DNA of 64,000 nucleotides from Streptomyces sp. LUP47B (GTDB taxonomy: Bacteria; Actinomycetota; Actinomycetes; Streptomycetales; Streptomycetaceae): positions 823,561 through 887,560 of the forward strand of contig NZ_MJAH01000006.1 of the NCBI RefSeq assembly GCF_001746295.1, read 5' to 3'. Both the position numbers and the translations under genes were made by a program. Positions 29,401-37,349 of the stretch are shown here, piece after piece. The first letter of the stretch is position 1. Every line of letters begins with the position of its first letter. Under the pieces are notes generated by a model. It was not told the DNA's origin. It searched no databases and worked only from the letters and a program-made list of their open reading frames with translations.

Positions 29401-30600
29401 CCCACCGCGATCCAGCCGGCTCCCGCCATGACTCCCTCGGCAGCCCCGCCCTTCCCCACCGCCCCGTCCCGTCCCAGGAAACCCGCCCCCGTCCTCGCCC
29501 GCCTCACCGGCAACCGCCTCCTGAGCCTGCCCGGCGCCGGCAAGGAGGTCCGCAGGTTCACCTTCGACACCCGGGACAGCGAGAGCCCGCTCCTCTACGA
29601 CGCCGGGGACGCCCTCGGTATCCGGCCGCTCAACTCGGCGGACCTGGTCGAGGAGTGGCTGGCGGTCACCGGCCTGGACGCCGGGGCCGCGGTGGACGTG
29701 AACGGTGTGGGAGAGGTCCCGCTCGGCGAGGCGTTCCTGCGGCACCTCGACATCACCAGGATCACCCCCGGCCTGCTCCGGTTCGTCGCCGAACGCACCC
29801 GGGACCCACGGGAGTTGAAGAAGCTCCTGCGTCCGGACAACAAGGACGAGCTCGCCAAGTGGGGCTGGGGCCGCCAAGCCGTGGACGTGATCACGGAGTA
29901 CGGCGTGACGGCCGGTCCGCAGGAGTGGACGCGGACCCTCGGACGCCTCCAGCCGCGTCTGTACTCCATATCGTCCAGCCCGCTGACCGACCCGCACCTC
30001 GTCTCGCTGACCGTCTCCGTCGTGCGCTACGAGAACCTGCACGGCAGGCTCCGCCAAGGGGTCTGCTCGCCCTTCCTCGCCGATGCCGCCGCGGACACTC
30101 CGGTGCCCGTGCACGTCCAGCGTTCCCCGCACTTCCGCCCGCCGGCCGACTCCGGCACGCCCATGGTCATGGTCGGCCCCGGCACCGGCATCGCCCCCTT
30201 CGTCGGCTTCCTGGAGCAGCGCCGCGCCCTCGGCCACCGGGGCCCCAACTGGCTCTTCTTCGGCGAACAGCACCAGGCGACCGACTTCTACTACGAGGAC
30301 GAGCTGACCGGCTTCCTCGCGGACGGCACCCTTGCCCGCCTGGACACCGCCTTCTCCCGTGACCAGCGCGCGAAGGTCTACGTCCAGGACCGGATGCGCG
30401 AACACGGCCCGCTGCTGTGGTCCTGGCTCCAGGACGGCGCCCACTTCTATGTGTGCGGCGACGCCTCCCGCATGGCGAAGGACGTCGACCGGGCGCTCAG
30501 GGACATCGCAGTCCTCCACGGCGGCTTGGACCAAGCGGGCGCGGCGGCCTATGTGAAGCAACTCGCGACGGACAAGCGCTATGTGCGTGACATCTACTGA
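26440..30600 (+). CDS. assimilatory nitrate reductase fused to flavoprotein reductase
   Basis: About 1,386 aa. Residues 1-700 form the molybdopterin (bis-MGD) nitrate reductase of the NasC/NarB type: N-terminal [4Fe-4S] Cys6, Cys9, Cys13, Cys46 (CSYCGVGC...FGKLC), IESNSRLCMAS, and a C-terminal molydopterin-dinucleotide-binding domain. After a Pro/Ala linker comes a flavodoxin domain (ILWASQTGNAEEFAAATAERL, about residue 820) and then a CysJ-like FAD/NADPH reductase (RLYSISSSPLTDP, MVGPGTGIAPFVGFL, YVCGDASRMAKDV). One polypeptide could thus carry electrons from NAD(P)H to nitrate. AGGGAGG at 26426-26432 favours GTG 26440 over GTG 26434. Confidence 0.94.
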   Translation: MVRTVCSYCGVGCGLVLDIGMGPDGRRTVLKASGDKEHPANFGKLCTKGATTADLLAAPGRLTTALVRPERGAEPVPQAAGAAITGTARRLREIIDEHGPDAVSLYVSGQLSLEAQYLANKLAKGFIRTNQIESNSRLCMASAGTGYKLSLGADGPPGSYQDFEKADLFFVIGSNMADCHPILFLRMMERVRSAGAKVIVVDPRRTATAAKADLFLQIEPGADLALLNGLLHLLHAEGHVDPEFIAAHTEGWEAMPEFLADYSPAAVAEMTGLAEEDIREAARLIGSAGEWMSLWTMGLNQSTHGTWNTNALVNLHLATGAICRPGSGPFSLTGQPNAMGGREMGYMGPGLPGQRSVLVDDERAFMENLWKLPPDTLRADGVGKGTVEMFQKMADGEIKACWIICTNPVASVAGRRTVIEGLEAAEFVVTQDVFADTETNAYADVVLPGALWTEGEGVFVNSERNLTLTPAVADPPGEAMPDWRIIVAVACEMGYEKGFSYDSAEDVFEEIKQAWNPKTGWDLRGVSYERLRKTPVQWPAASADGPDRNPIRYVGEDGSLRFPTASGRGVFHARPHIPPAEMPDDDYPFVLNTGRLQHQWHTLTKTAKVAKLNKLNPGPFVELHPQDASALGVLDGDSVEVASRRGRAVLPAVVTDRVRPGCCFAPFHWNDLFGEYLSVNAVTSDAVDPLSFQPEFKVCAVSLTKVAVPVTLRAPAAAVAPAPEAALEVAEAVPPASTAASVFGLEPAPPPVLTAQERQYLVGFLAGVPAGVPGVPVLPPDAPFSPEHALWVNGTLAGMYSRAAATQPSATLLRREVVILWASQTGNAEEFAAATAERLTTSGHSTSMVGMDQADLGELPPGADLLLITSTFGDGDAPDNGSGFWETLADPGTPRLEGRRYAVLAFGDSSYDDFCGHGRRLDQRLDELGALRLAPRTDCEPDFEDAAHGWVDQVLTALSDTPGSGPGTRAGAGTGTGDQALGVVQLAPTAIQPAPAMTPSAAPPFPTAPSRPRKPAPVLARLTGNRLLSLPGAGKEVRRFTFDTRDSESPLLYDAGDALGIRPLNSADLVEEWLAVTGLDAGAAVDVNGVGEVPLGEAFLRHLDITRITPGLLRFVAERTRDPRELKKLLRPDNKDELAKWGWGRQAVDVITEYGVTAGPQEWTRTLGRLQPRLYSISSSPLTDPHLVSLTVSVVRYENLHGRLRQGVCSPFLADAAADTPVPVHVQRSPHFRPPADSGTPMVMVGPGTGIAPFVGFLEQRRALGHRGPNWLFFGEQHQATDFYYEDELTGFLADGTLARLDTAFSRDQRAKVYVQDRMREHGPLLWSWLQDGAHFYVCGDASRMAKDVDRALRDIAVLHGGLDQAGAAAYVKQLATDKRYVRDIY

Positions 30601-30648
30601 CCGGACCCGTGGGCAAGGCCCCGGCCACACATGGGAGTATCGGTCGCC

Positions 30649-31281
30649 ATGAAAGCGTCCCCAGCGGTCCGGAGCCTGCGCGCGGCGGTGTTCGCCGAGC
30701 TGTGCGTGCTGCTGGCCACCGGGGGCCACGCACTGGCGACCGGGATGGCGCCGCCGGTGTGGGCGCAGGCGGCCGGGTTCGTGCCGATGTTCGTGACCGG
30801 CTGGCTGCTCGGCGGCCGGGAGCGGTCGCTCGGGGCCATCGGCGGGGCGACCCTCACTTCCCAGGGCGGACTGCATCTCGCCTTCGGCGCGGCACGCCCC
30901 CGCTCCATGGGAACGCCGTACGGCACAGCGATGCACCACATGTCGGCGACACACACGATGACCATGCACGGCATGCGCATGGCGCATATGGCGGCACCGC
31001 ACTCTCACGCCCTGACCCCGCACGCCACCGCCGCCCACGTCTCGGCCGCTCTCCTGCTCACCTGGTGGCTCCGACGCGGTGAGGCCGCCTTGTGGTCCCT
31101 GCTGCGCCGGGCGGTCACACTCGTACCGGGCCTCGCGGCCTGGTGGCGGGGGTACGGCGAACCGGTCGCCCCGCACCCCGTCCGCCCGCCCGCCGACGGG
31201 CAGCGCGCACCTCGTCCCCTCCTGCTCCGCCACACGGTCCACCGGCGCGGACCGCCCACCACGATCCCGTACGCGATCTGA
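30649..31281 (+). CDS. Met/His-rich membrane protein, paralogue 1
   Basis: 210 aa with four hydrophobic segments (RAAVFAELCVLLATGGHALA, FVPMFVTGWLLGG, a third before residue 85, VSAALLLTWWL). A loop at about residues 90-125 is packed with Met and His (MHHMSATHTMTMHGMRMAHM), a likely copper-binding surface. Basic C-terminal tail. Start at ATG 30649, 11 nt after GGGAG. Its paralogue lies on the other side of ycnI-like gene. Copper handling is inferred from composition and context. Confidence 0.8.
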   Translation: MKASPAVRSLRAAVFAELCVLLATGGHALATGMAPPVWAQAAGFVPMFVTGWLLGGRERSLGAIGGATLTSQGGLHLAFGAARPRSMGTPYGTAMHHMSATHTMTMHGMRMAHMAAPHSHALTPHATAAHVSAALLLTWWLRRGEAALWSLLRRAVTLVPGLAAWWRGYGEPVAPHPVRPPADGQRAPRPLLLRHTVHRRGPPTTIPYAI

Positions 31282-31321
31282 CCCTTCATCCCTTTTCTGT
31301 CAGTACGGAGATCCCTCACTC

Positions 31322-32035
31322 ATGTCCTCAGCACGCACCTGCCTGCGCCGCATCGGCCTCGGTGGCGCACTCGCCGCCGCCGCGGTACTGACCGCCGCGG
31401 GCGCCGCCTCCGCGCACGTCACCGTCCACCCCGACAGCTACGCCAAGGGCGCCACCGACGGTGCCCTGACCTTCCGGGTCCCCGACGAGAGCGACACCGC
31501 GAGCACCACCAAGGTCCAGCTGTTCCTGCCCACCGACCACCCGTTGCTCGGCGTGCTCGTCTCCCCGCACGACGGGTGGACCGCGAAGGTCACGGACACC
31601 AAGCTCAAGACACCGGTGAAGACGGACGACGGCACGATCACCGACGCGGTCTCCGAGATCACCTGGACCGGCGGGAAGATCGGCCCAGGCCAGTACGAGG
31701 ACTTCGACGTCGCCTTCGGTCAACTCCCCGACGACACCGCGCAGCTGAGCTTCAAGACCCTCCAGACCTACTCCGACGGCAAGGTCGTCCGCTGGATCGA
31801 GGAGGCCGCCCAGGGCGACGAGGAGCCGGAGAACCCGGCGCCGGTCCTCAAGCTGACGGCGGCCGGGACCACGTCGGACACCGCGTCGAAGACCTCCGCG
31901 GCAGCGCCTGAGGCGTCGAAGGCCTCCGCGAGCGACTCCACCGCCCGCGGTCTCGGCGTCGCCGGGCTGGTCGTGGGTGTGCTGGGGCTCGCGGCCGGGG
32001 CCTTCGCCGTCGTACGGAGCCGCCGTACGCAGTGA
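31322..32035 (+). CDS. YcnI family (DUF1775) copper-associated protein
   Basis: 237 aa. Signal peptide ending GAASA, so the mature protein would begin HVTVHPDSYAKG. In B. subtilis YcnI the N-terminal His binds Cu(II) in a monohistidine brace. DUF1775 core contains FRVPDESDTASTTKVQLFLP and ITWTGGKIGPGQYEDF; a Ser/Ala-rich linker leads to a C-terminal membrane helix and RSRR anchor. Extracellular membrane-tethered copper binder or chaperone. Confidence 0.93.
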   Translation: MSSARTCLRRIGLGGALAAAAVLTAAGAASAHVTVHPDSYAKGATDGALTFRVPDESDTASTTKVQLFLPTDHPLLGVLVSPHDGWTAKVTDTKLKTPVKTDDGTITDAVSEITWTGGKIGPGQYEDFDVAFGQLPDDTAQLSFKTLQTYSDGKVVRWIEEAAQGDEEPENPAPVLKLTAAGTTSDTASKTSAAAPEASKASASDSTARGLGVAGLVVGVLGLAAGAFAVVRSRRTQ

Positions 32036-32101
32036 GCGGGAACCTGTGGATTTCCGTACCCACAGGTGGTGTTCGGTGCCCGGATGGAAGGATGAGGCGC
32101 C

Positions 32102-32743
32102 ATGACGGCAGGGTGGTGTTCGCGCACGGTACGAGCCGCGGTGTTCGCGGCCGTCTGTGTGCTGCTCGCCGCCCTGGGCCACGTCCTCATGTCCGGCACC
32201 CATGTGCCCGGGTGGACACTGGCCGCGGGCCTGGTCGTGACCGGGTGCGCGGGCTGGTGTCTGACCGGCCGTGAACGCGGGCTGCCGCTGATCGTGGCCG
32301 TCGTGGTCGGTGCCCAGACGGCCCTCCACGCGGCGTTCTCCCTCGCGCAGCCCGCACCGGCGGCGCCGGACGTCGGCGCGATGCACATGGAGTCCATGCA
32401 CACGAGTGGCATGGACTCCATGGATATGTCCCCCATGGGGACGTCGGCGGGCGTCGGTGCTCTCTCGTTCTGGATGCCGTTCGGGATGTACGCCGCCCAC
32501 CTGCTCGCCGCTCTCCTGACCGGTCTCTGGCTGGCGCACGGCGAGAGGGCCGCGTTCCGCATCCTGCGGGCCGTCGCGGGACGGCTCGCGGCCCCGCTGC
32601 GGCTGCTGCTCGCCCTGCCCGCCACCCCGCACCGCCCGCGTCTGCGGGTGCGCCGGCCCCGCTCGGAGCGGGAGCCCCGGCTTCTCCTTCTCGTCCACGC
32701 GATCACCCACCGGGGCCCGCCCCTGGGGACCGCTGTCGCCTGA
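32102..32743 (+). CDS. Met/His-rich membrane protein, paralogue 2
   Basis: 213 aa, same plan as the gene at 30649: RAAVFAAVCVLLAALGHVL, LAAGLVVTGCAGWCLTGRER, a loop MHMESMHTSGMDSMDMSPMG, a further helix (AAHLLAALLTGLWLAHGERA), and a basic tail ending with THRGPP, also seen in paralogue 1 as HRRGPP. Evidently a duplicated gene flanking ycnI. Probable copper sensing, binding or transport partner. Confidence 0.8.
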   Translation: MTAGWCSRTVRAAVFAAVCVLLAALGHVLMSGTHVPGWTLAAGLVVTGCAGWCLTGRERGLPLIVAVVVGAQTALHAAFSLAQPAPAAPDVGAMHMESMHTSGMDSMDMSPMGTSAGVGALSFWMPFGMYAAHLLAALLTGLWLAHGERAAFRILRAVAGRLAAPLRLLLALPATPHRPRLRVRRPRSEREPRLLLLVHAITHRGPPLGTAVA

Positions 32744-32928
32744 CGACAGACGGCACCCCGAGGAAGCCCCTGTGCGCCTCGGGCCCGGTCGTGCACCCAC
32801 GTATGTGCTCCCGGCACATGTGGTCGCCGTACGGCCGCATCCCCTCACCGGACCGCCGCGCACCACCCCTGCGCAACACGCCATCACAGCGGTGGCCCGG
32901 ATCACGGCTGACCCGAGAAGGACACCTG

Positions 32929-33513
32929 GTGATCACTTCCGCCGCGCCCACCCCGGCCGACCCCCGCTCCCAGCGGGAGTCCGCCGATGCCTCCGCCACC
33001 GCCTGGGCGCTCGCCGCCCGTGCCGGTGACGCCGACGCCGTCGACCACTTCGTCCGCGCCCTGCACCACGACGTGCTGCGCTATGTCTCCTACCTGTGCG
33101 CCGACCCCCAGGCCGTGGACGACCTCGCCCAGGACACGTTCCTGCGAGCGCTCGGCAGTCTGCACCGGTTCGAGGGGCGGTCCTCGGCACGGGCCTGGCT
33201 GCTGTCCATCGCCCGCCGTGCGGTGATCGACGGTTTCCGGCATGCCGCGGCGCGGCCCCGCCGGTATGACGGTCCGGACTGGCAGGCCGCGGCCGAGCGC
33301 GCTCAGCCGCGGAGCGTGCCCGGCTTCGACGACGGGATAGTGCTGCTCGACCTGTTGGCCACGTTGCCCGGCGAGCGGCGTGAGGCGTTCGTTCTGACGC
33401 AGATGCTGGGGCTGTCGTACGAGGAGGCGGCTCTGATGAGCGGGTGTCCGGTGGGGACTGTGCGGTCTCGCGTGGCGCGGGCCAGGGCGGTGCTGGTGGA
33501 GTTGGTGGGCTGA
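32929..33513 (+). CDS. ECF-type RNA polymerase sigma factor
   Basis: 194 aa from GTG 32929, six nt after GAGAAGGA; longer upstream readings lack a ribosome site. Sigma-70 region 2 (HHDVLRYVSYLCADPQAVDDLAQDTFLRALGSLHRFEGRSSARAWLLSIARRAVID) and region 4 (LLDLLATLPGERREAFVLTQ, LSYEEAALMSGCPVGTVRSRVARAR). No anti-sigma gene next to it. Same direction as the copper-type genes, 186 nt after them, so it may control or belong to that set. Confidence 0.93.
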   Translation: MITSAAPTPADPRSQRESADASATAWALAARAGDADAVDHFVRALHHDVLRYVSYLCADPQAVDDLAQDTFLRALGSLHRFEGRSSARAWLLSIARRAVIDGFRHAAARPRRYDGPDWQAAAERAQPRSVPGFDDGIVLLDLLATLPGERREAFVLTQMLGLSYEEAALMSGCPVGTVRSRVARARAVLVELVG

Positions 33514-33566
33514 GGGCGCCCAAGGGGGGTGGCTCGGTCGTTGTCTGGCGGCTGCGGCAGCGTTGT

Positions 33567-33594
33567 GGCTGGTCGCGCAGTTCCCCGCGCCCCT
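33567..33594. repeat. single copy of 28-nt Streptomyces repeat arm
   Basis: Identical over 28 nt to the arm of the large inverted repeat at 42450-42477 (core GTCGCGCAGTTCCCCGCGCC). Lies between the stop codons of the convergent sigma-factor and dehydrogenase genes. Confidence 0.85.
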
Positions 33595-33607
33595 GGGGAA
33601 GATCCAG

Positions 33608-36600
33608 TCACCGCCTGTTCTGGAGGTACCGGGCTGCCGTGGCCGCTGCGGCCAGACCTGCGAGCCCTGCCCCGGCCAAGGCCAGTGCCCTGGCCCTGCG
33701 GGTCGGGGTGGTCGGTCGGGCGCCCGGCGCCACGCCGTACGCGCTGCCCGGCGCCCCCGGCAGGGCGGACGCCAGCAGTTCCGCCAGGTGCACCGCCTCG
33801 TGGCCGCCGCTGTCGAGTTCGTGGATCTGGGTGCGGCAGCTGAAACCGTCGGCCAGGACCACCGTCTCGGGGGGCTCGTCGCGCAGGCGCGGCAGCAGTA
33901 CCCGCTCAGCGCATGCCTCGCTGACCTCCAAGTGGCCCGGTTCGAAGCCGAAGTTGCCGGCGAGGCCGCAGCAGCCGGAGTCCAGTTGTTCGGCGTCGAC
34001 GCCGGCGCGGTGCAGCAGTTTCCGGTCGGCCTGCCAGTCCACGACCGCGTGCTGGTGGCAGTGCACCTGGGCGAGGGCCTTGGCGGAGCGTTCCGGGACG
34101 TGCGGGGGCTCGTAGCCGGGGGAGTGCTCGGTGAGCAGTTCGGCGAGCGTGACCGTCTGGTCGCGCAGCCGCCGTACGTCACGGTCGCCGGGGAACAGCT
34201 CGGGCGCGTCCGACCGGAAGACGGCCGTGCAGCTGGGCTCCAGTCCGACCACCAGACCGCCCGCCCGGACGTGCTCGGCGAGACTGCGCACGGTCCGGCC
34301 CAACACGCGCTCCGCGGTGGCGAGTTGTCCCGTCGAGATCCAGGTCAGCCCGCAGCACAGCGGCTCCTCGGGCAGCACGACCCGCCAGCCCGCGTGCTCC
34401 ATGAGAGTCACGGCCGCCTGGCCGATGTGCGGGTGGAAGTGGTTGGTGAAGGTGTCCGGCCAGAGCAGGACGCTGCCGCGCGCCCCGTCGCCGTACGACT
34501 CGTGCCGGGCGAACCACTGCTGCAGCGTCTCGCCGGCGAACAGCGGGACTTCGCGGTTCTCCACGCCCGCGATCGCCACGGCGGCCCTGGACAGGGGCGG
34601 GGTGTGGGTCACCGCGTTGACGACGGGCCCGAGCCGGGTGCGTCCGACCACCTGCGCCACGGCGGGCAGCCAGCCCATGGAGAGATGGGCGCGGGGCCTG
34701 CGCCACCAGCGGCCCTCGTAGTGGTGGGACAGGAACTCCGCCTTGTACGTGGCCATGTCGACGTCCGCCGGACAGTCCTTCTTGCAGCCCTTGCAGGCCA
34801 GACACAGGTCGAGGGCGTCCCGCACCGCCTCGGACCGCCAGCCGTCCCGCAGTGTGCTGTCGCCGTGTCCGTCGAGCATCTCGAACAGCAGCCTCGCCCG
34901 CCCGCGCGTGGAGTGCTCCTCCTCGTGTGTGACCTGGTAGGACGGGCACATCACCGCACCGCCCTCGGTGGTGTGCTGTCGGCATTTCCCCACGCCCACA
35001 CAGCGGTTGGCGGCCTCGGCGAAGGATCCGCCGTCGTGCGGGAAGCGGAAGTGCAGGTCGCGGGGGTCGTACGGCGCCCAGTCGCCGCCGAGGCGCAGGT
35101 TCTCGTCCAGCCGGTACGGCGCCACGACCTTCCCGGGGTTCATCCGGTCGAGCGGGTCGAAGACGGCCTTCAACTGCTCGAACGCGGTGACGAGCCGGTC
35201 CCCGAACATCCGCGGCAGCAGTTCGCCCCGGCTCTGCCCGTCGCCGTGCTCGCCCGAGAAGGAGCCGCCGAACTCGACGACCAGGTCGGCCGCCCGCTCC
35301 ATGAACCGCCGGTAGGCGGCCACCCCGTCGGCGGAGTACAGGTCGAAGGGGATCCGGGTGTGCACACAACCGTGCCCGAAGTGGCCGTAGAGACTGGGCC
35401 CGGTCTCACTGAGGTAGCCGAACTCGTCGTACAGGCCCCGCAGTCGGCGCAGATAGTCGCCCAGCCGCTCGGGCGGAACCGCCGAGTCCTCCCAGCCCTC
35501 GAAGGTGTCGGGGCGGCCCGGGACATGGGCGGTGGCGCCGAGTCCGGCCTCGCGGACCTGCCACAACTCCTGCTCGTGGGACGGGTCGTCGAGGAAGGCG
35601 ACCGCGGGATCGTGCTCGGACTCGTGCAGGCCGTCCAGCATGCGGTGGGCGTGTTCGTCGGCGTCCTGGAGGGTCTCCCCGCCGAACTGCACCATCAAGA
35701 AGGCGTTCCCGTCGGGGAGTTCGGCGCGGGCCTTCGGGTTGAGGTGCTTGATCCGCTCGTCCCGGAGCAGTCGCGAGTCGATGCCCTCCAGCGCGATCGG
35801 CTCGTACGGCAGGATCGCCGGTACGGCGTCGGCGGCCGTCTCGATGTCGGGGAACCCGAGGACGACCAGGGTGCGTTCCTTGACCACCGGCACCAGTTCC
35901 AGCTCCGCGCGCAACACCGTGACCAGGGTCGACTCGCTGCCGACCAGCAGTCCGGCGACGTCGAAGCCGTGCTCCGGGAGCAGCGAGTCGAGGTTGTAGC
36001 CGGAGACCCGGCGCGGGATGTCCGGGAAGCGGGCGCGGATCTCGTCGGCGTAGGTGTCACGCAGGGCGCGCAACTGCCGGTACAGGGAGGCCCGTAGATC
36101 TCCGTGCCGCTCGATCTCGGCGTACTCCTCGTCGCTGGTCTCCCCGCACCAGAACCGGGTGCCGTCGTACAGCTGCACTTCCATGCGGGCGATGTTGTCG
36201 ACGACCTTGCCGTAGGCCTGCGCGGTGGCCCCGCAGGAGTTGTTGCCGATCATTCCGCCGATGGTGCAGTTGGCGTGGGTGGCGGGCTCGGGGCCGAACC
36301 GCAGCCCGGTCGGGGCGAGCCGGCGGTTGAGCTCGTCGAGGACGATGCCGGGCTGGACGACACAGGTGCGGGCGTCGGGGTCCACGGACTCCAGACGGTC
36401 ACAGTACTTCGACCAGTCGATCACCACGGCGGTGTTGGTGCACTGCCCGGCGAGGCTGGTCCCGCCGCCCCGGGAGAGCACCGGGGCGTCGTGCTCGCGG
36501 GCCACGGCCACCGCCTCCGCGGCCGCCTCGGGTGTGCGGGGCACGACCACGCCGATCGGGGTCTGACGGAAGTTCGAGGCGTCCGTCGAGTAGGCGGCCC

Positions 36601-36727
36601 GGCTCCCCGCGTCGAAGCGGACCTCGCCGTCGACCCGCTCGCGCAGTGCGCGCTCCAGGGCCGCCGTGTTGGGCGGGGGTGCGTCGGGCCGTCGTACGAC
36701 AGGAGCGGGCAGGTCGGAGGTCGACAT
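33608..36727 (-). CDS. FAD-binding and Fe-S-binding oxidoreductase (GlcD/GlpC-like fusion)
   Basis: 1,039 aa. N-terminal half is the FAD_binding_4/GlcD type (VLSRGGGTSLAGQCTNTAVVIDWSK, GGMIGNNSCGA, PGKVVAPYRLDENL). A ferredoxin-like module with CVGVGKC and CLACKGCKKDCP binds [4Fe-4S]. The C-terminal CCG domain reads PLCCGLTWIS and SGCCGLAGNFG. A hydrophobic helix and RYLQNRR end suggest membrane attachment. Such fusions act as D-lactate or 2-hydroxyacid dehydrogenases feeding the respiratory chain. GGAGGA fixes ATG 36727. Probably cotranscribed with the MarR gene 59 nt upstream. Confidence 0.92.
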   Translation of the reverse strand: MSTSDLPAPVVRRPDAPPPNTAALERALRERVDGEVRFDAGSRAAYSTDASNFRQTPIGVVVPRTPEAAAEAVAVAREHDAPVLSRGGGTSLAGQCTNTAVVIDWSKYCDRLESVDPDARTCVVQPGIVLDELNRRLAPTGLRFGPEPATHANCTIGGMIGNNSCGATAQAYGKVVDNIARMEVQLYDGTRFWCGETSDEEYAEIERHGDLRASLYRQLRALRDTYADEIRARFPDIPRRVSGYNLDSLLPEHGFDVAGLLVGSESTLVTVLRAELELVPVVKERTLVVLGFPDIETAADAVPAILPYEPIALEGIDSRLLRDERIKHLNPKARAELPDGNAFLMVQFGGETLQDADEHAHRMLDGLHESEHDPAVAFLDDPSHEQELWQVREAGLGATAHVPGRPDTFEGWEDSAVPPERLGDYLRRLRGLYDEFGYLSETGPSLYGHFGHGCVHTRIPFDLYSADGVAAYRRFMERAADLVVEFGGSFSGEHGDGQSRGELLPRMFGDRLVTAFEQLKAVFDPLDRMNPGKVVAPYRLDENLRLGGDWAPYDPRDLHFRFPHDGGSFAEAANRCVGVGKCRQHTTEGGAVMCPSYQVTHEEEHSTRGRARLLFEMLDGHGDSTLRDGWRSEAVRDALDLCLACKGCKKDCPADVDMATYKAEFLSHHYEGRWWRRPRAHLSMGWLPAVAQVVGRTRLGPVVNAVTHTPPLSRAAVAIAGVENREVPLFAGETLQQWFARHESYGDGARGSVLLWPDTFTNHFHPHIGQAAVTLMEHAGWRVVLPEEPLCCGLTWISTGQLATAERVLGRTVRSLAEHVRAGGLVVGLEPSCTAVFRSDAPELFPGDRDVRRLRDQTVTLAELLTEHSPGYEPPHVPERSAKALAQVHCHQHAVVDWQADRKLLHRAGVDAEQLDSGCCGLAGNFGFEPGHLEVSEACAERVLLPRLRDEPPETVVLADGFSCRTQIHELDSGGHEAVHLAELLASALPGAPGSAYGVAPGARPTTPTRRARALALAGAGLAGLAAAATAARYLQNRR

Positions 36728-36786
36728 GAACTCCTCCTTCGGTGTCTGCGCGGGCACCGGCCGGGTACCCGCAACCGCACCGACGA

Positions 36787-37284
36787 CTACTCCGGCCTTG
36801 CCTCCAGAGCGAGATCGGGCAGCAACGCGCGCAGCGCCTCGCGCTGGTCGGCGCCCACGAACCGGGTCAGGGCCTCCTTGACCGTCGTGGCGAGGGCGCC
36901 GGAGGACTCCGCCAGCAGGCGCCGGCCCTTCTCGGTGAGGGCCACCTCGACGCCCCGCTTGTCGCCGCACACCGACTTGCGGGTGACCAGACCGGCGTGC
37001 TGGAGACAGGCGATCTGGTAGGTGAGCCGGGTCTTGGGGCGGCCGAGGAGCTCCGCGATCTTCGTCATGCGCACCCCTTCGGCGGGGCGCGCACCCAGCA
37101 GACACAGCACCAGGAACTCGTCGTGCGAGACGTCCAGACCGTCCTTGACGGCGGAGCGCAGCTCCTGTTCCACGGCTCCCGTCGCGGCCAGCAGCAGCAT
37201 CCAGGCATGCAGCTCGGGCGGCAGGAGCCCTTCGGACACGGACGGACATTCGGACGGGTCGGCCATGGATTCAAGTGTAGCCAT
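36787..37284 (-). CDS. MarR family transcriptional regulator
   Basis: 165 aa (or 159 from the second ATG at 37266). Winged helix: SHDEFLVLCLLGARP, MTKIAELLGRPKTRLTYQIACLQHAGLVTRKSVCGDKRGVEVALTEKGRRLL. Two near-identical AT-rich palindromes lie immediately upstream and between it and the divergent yceI, so it likely represses both units. Confidence 0.93.
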   Translation of the reverse strand: MATLESMADPSECPSVSEGLLPPELHAWMLLLAATGAVEQELRSAVKDGLDVSHDEFLVLCLLGARPAEGVRMTKIAELLGRPKTRLTYQIACLQHAGLVTRKSVCGDKRGVEVALTEKGRRLLAESSGALATTVKEALTRFVGADQREALRALLPDLALEARPE

Positions 37285-37286
37285 TG

Positions 37287-37298
37287 TCCAAATTTGAA
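37287..37298. promoter_or_regulatory. MarR operator candidate 1
   Basis: TCCAAATTTGAA, one mismatch from the perfect palindrome at 37320-37331 and 33 bp (about three helical turns) from it. Immediately upstream of the MarR start. Confidence 0.7.
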
Positions 37299-37319
37299 GT
37301 ATCGGCTAGCGTGATGTCA

Positions 37320-37331
37320 TCCAAATTTGGA
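37320..37331. promoter_or_regulatory. MarR operator candidate 2
   Basis: TCCAAATTTGGA, a perfect 12-bp palindrome 19 nt before the yceI start, where binding would block transcription or initiation. Confidence 0.75.
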
Positions 37332-37349
37332 CCACCTGAGTGAGGAATC

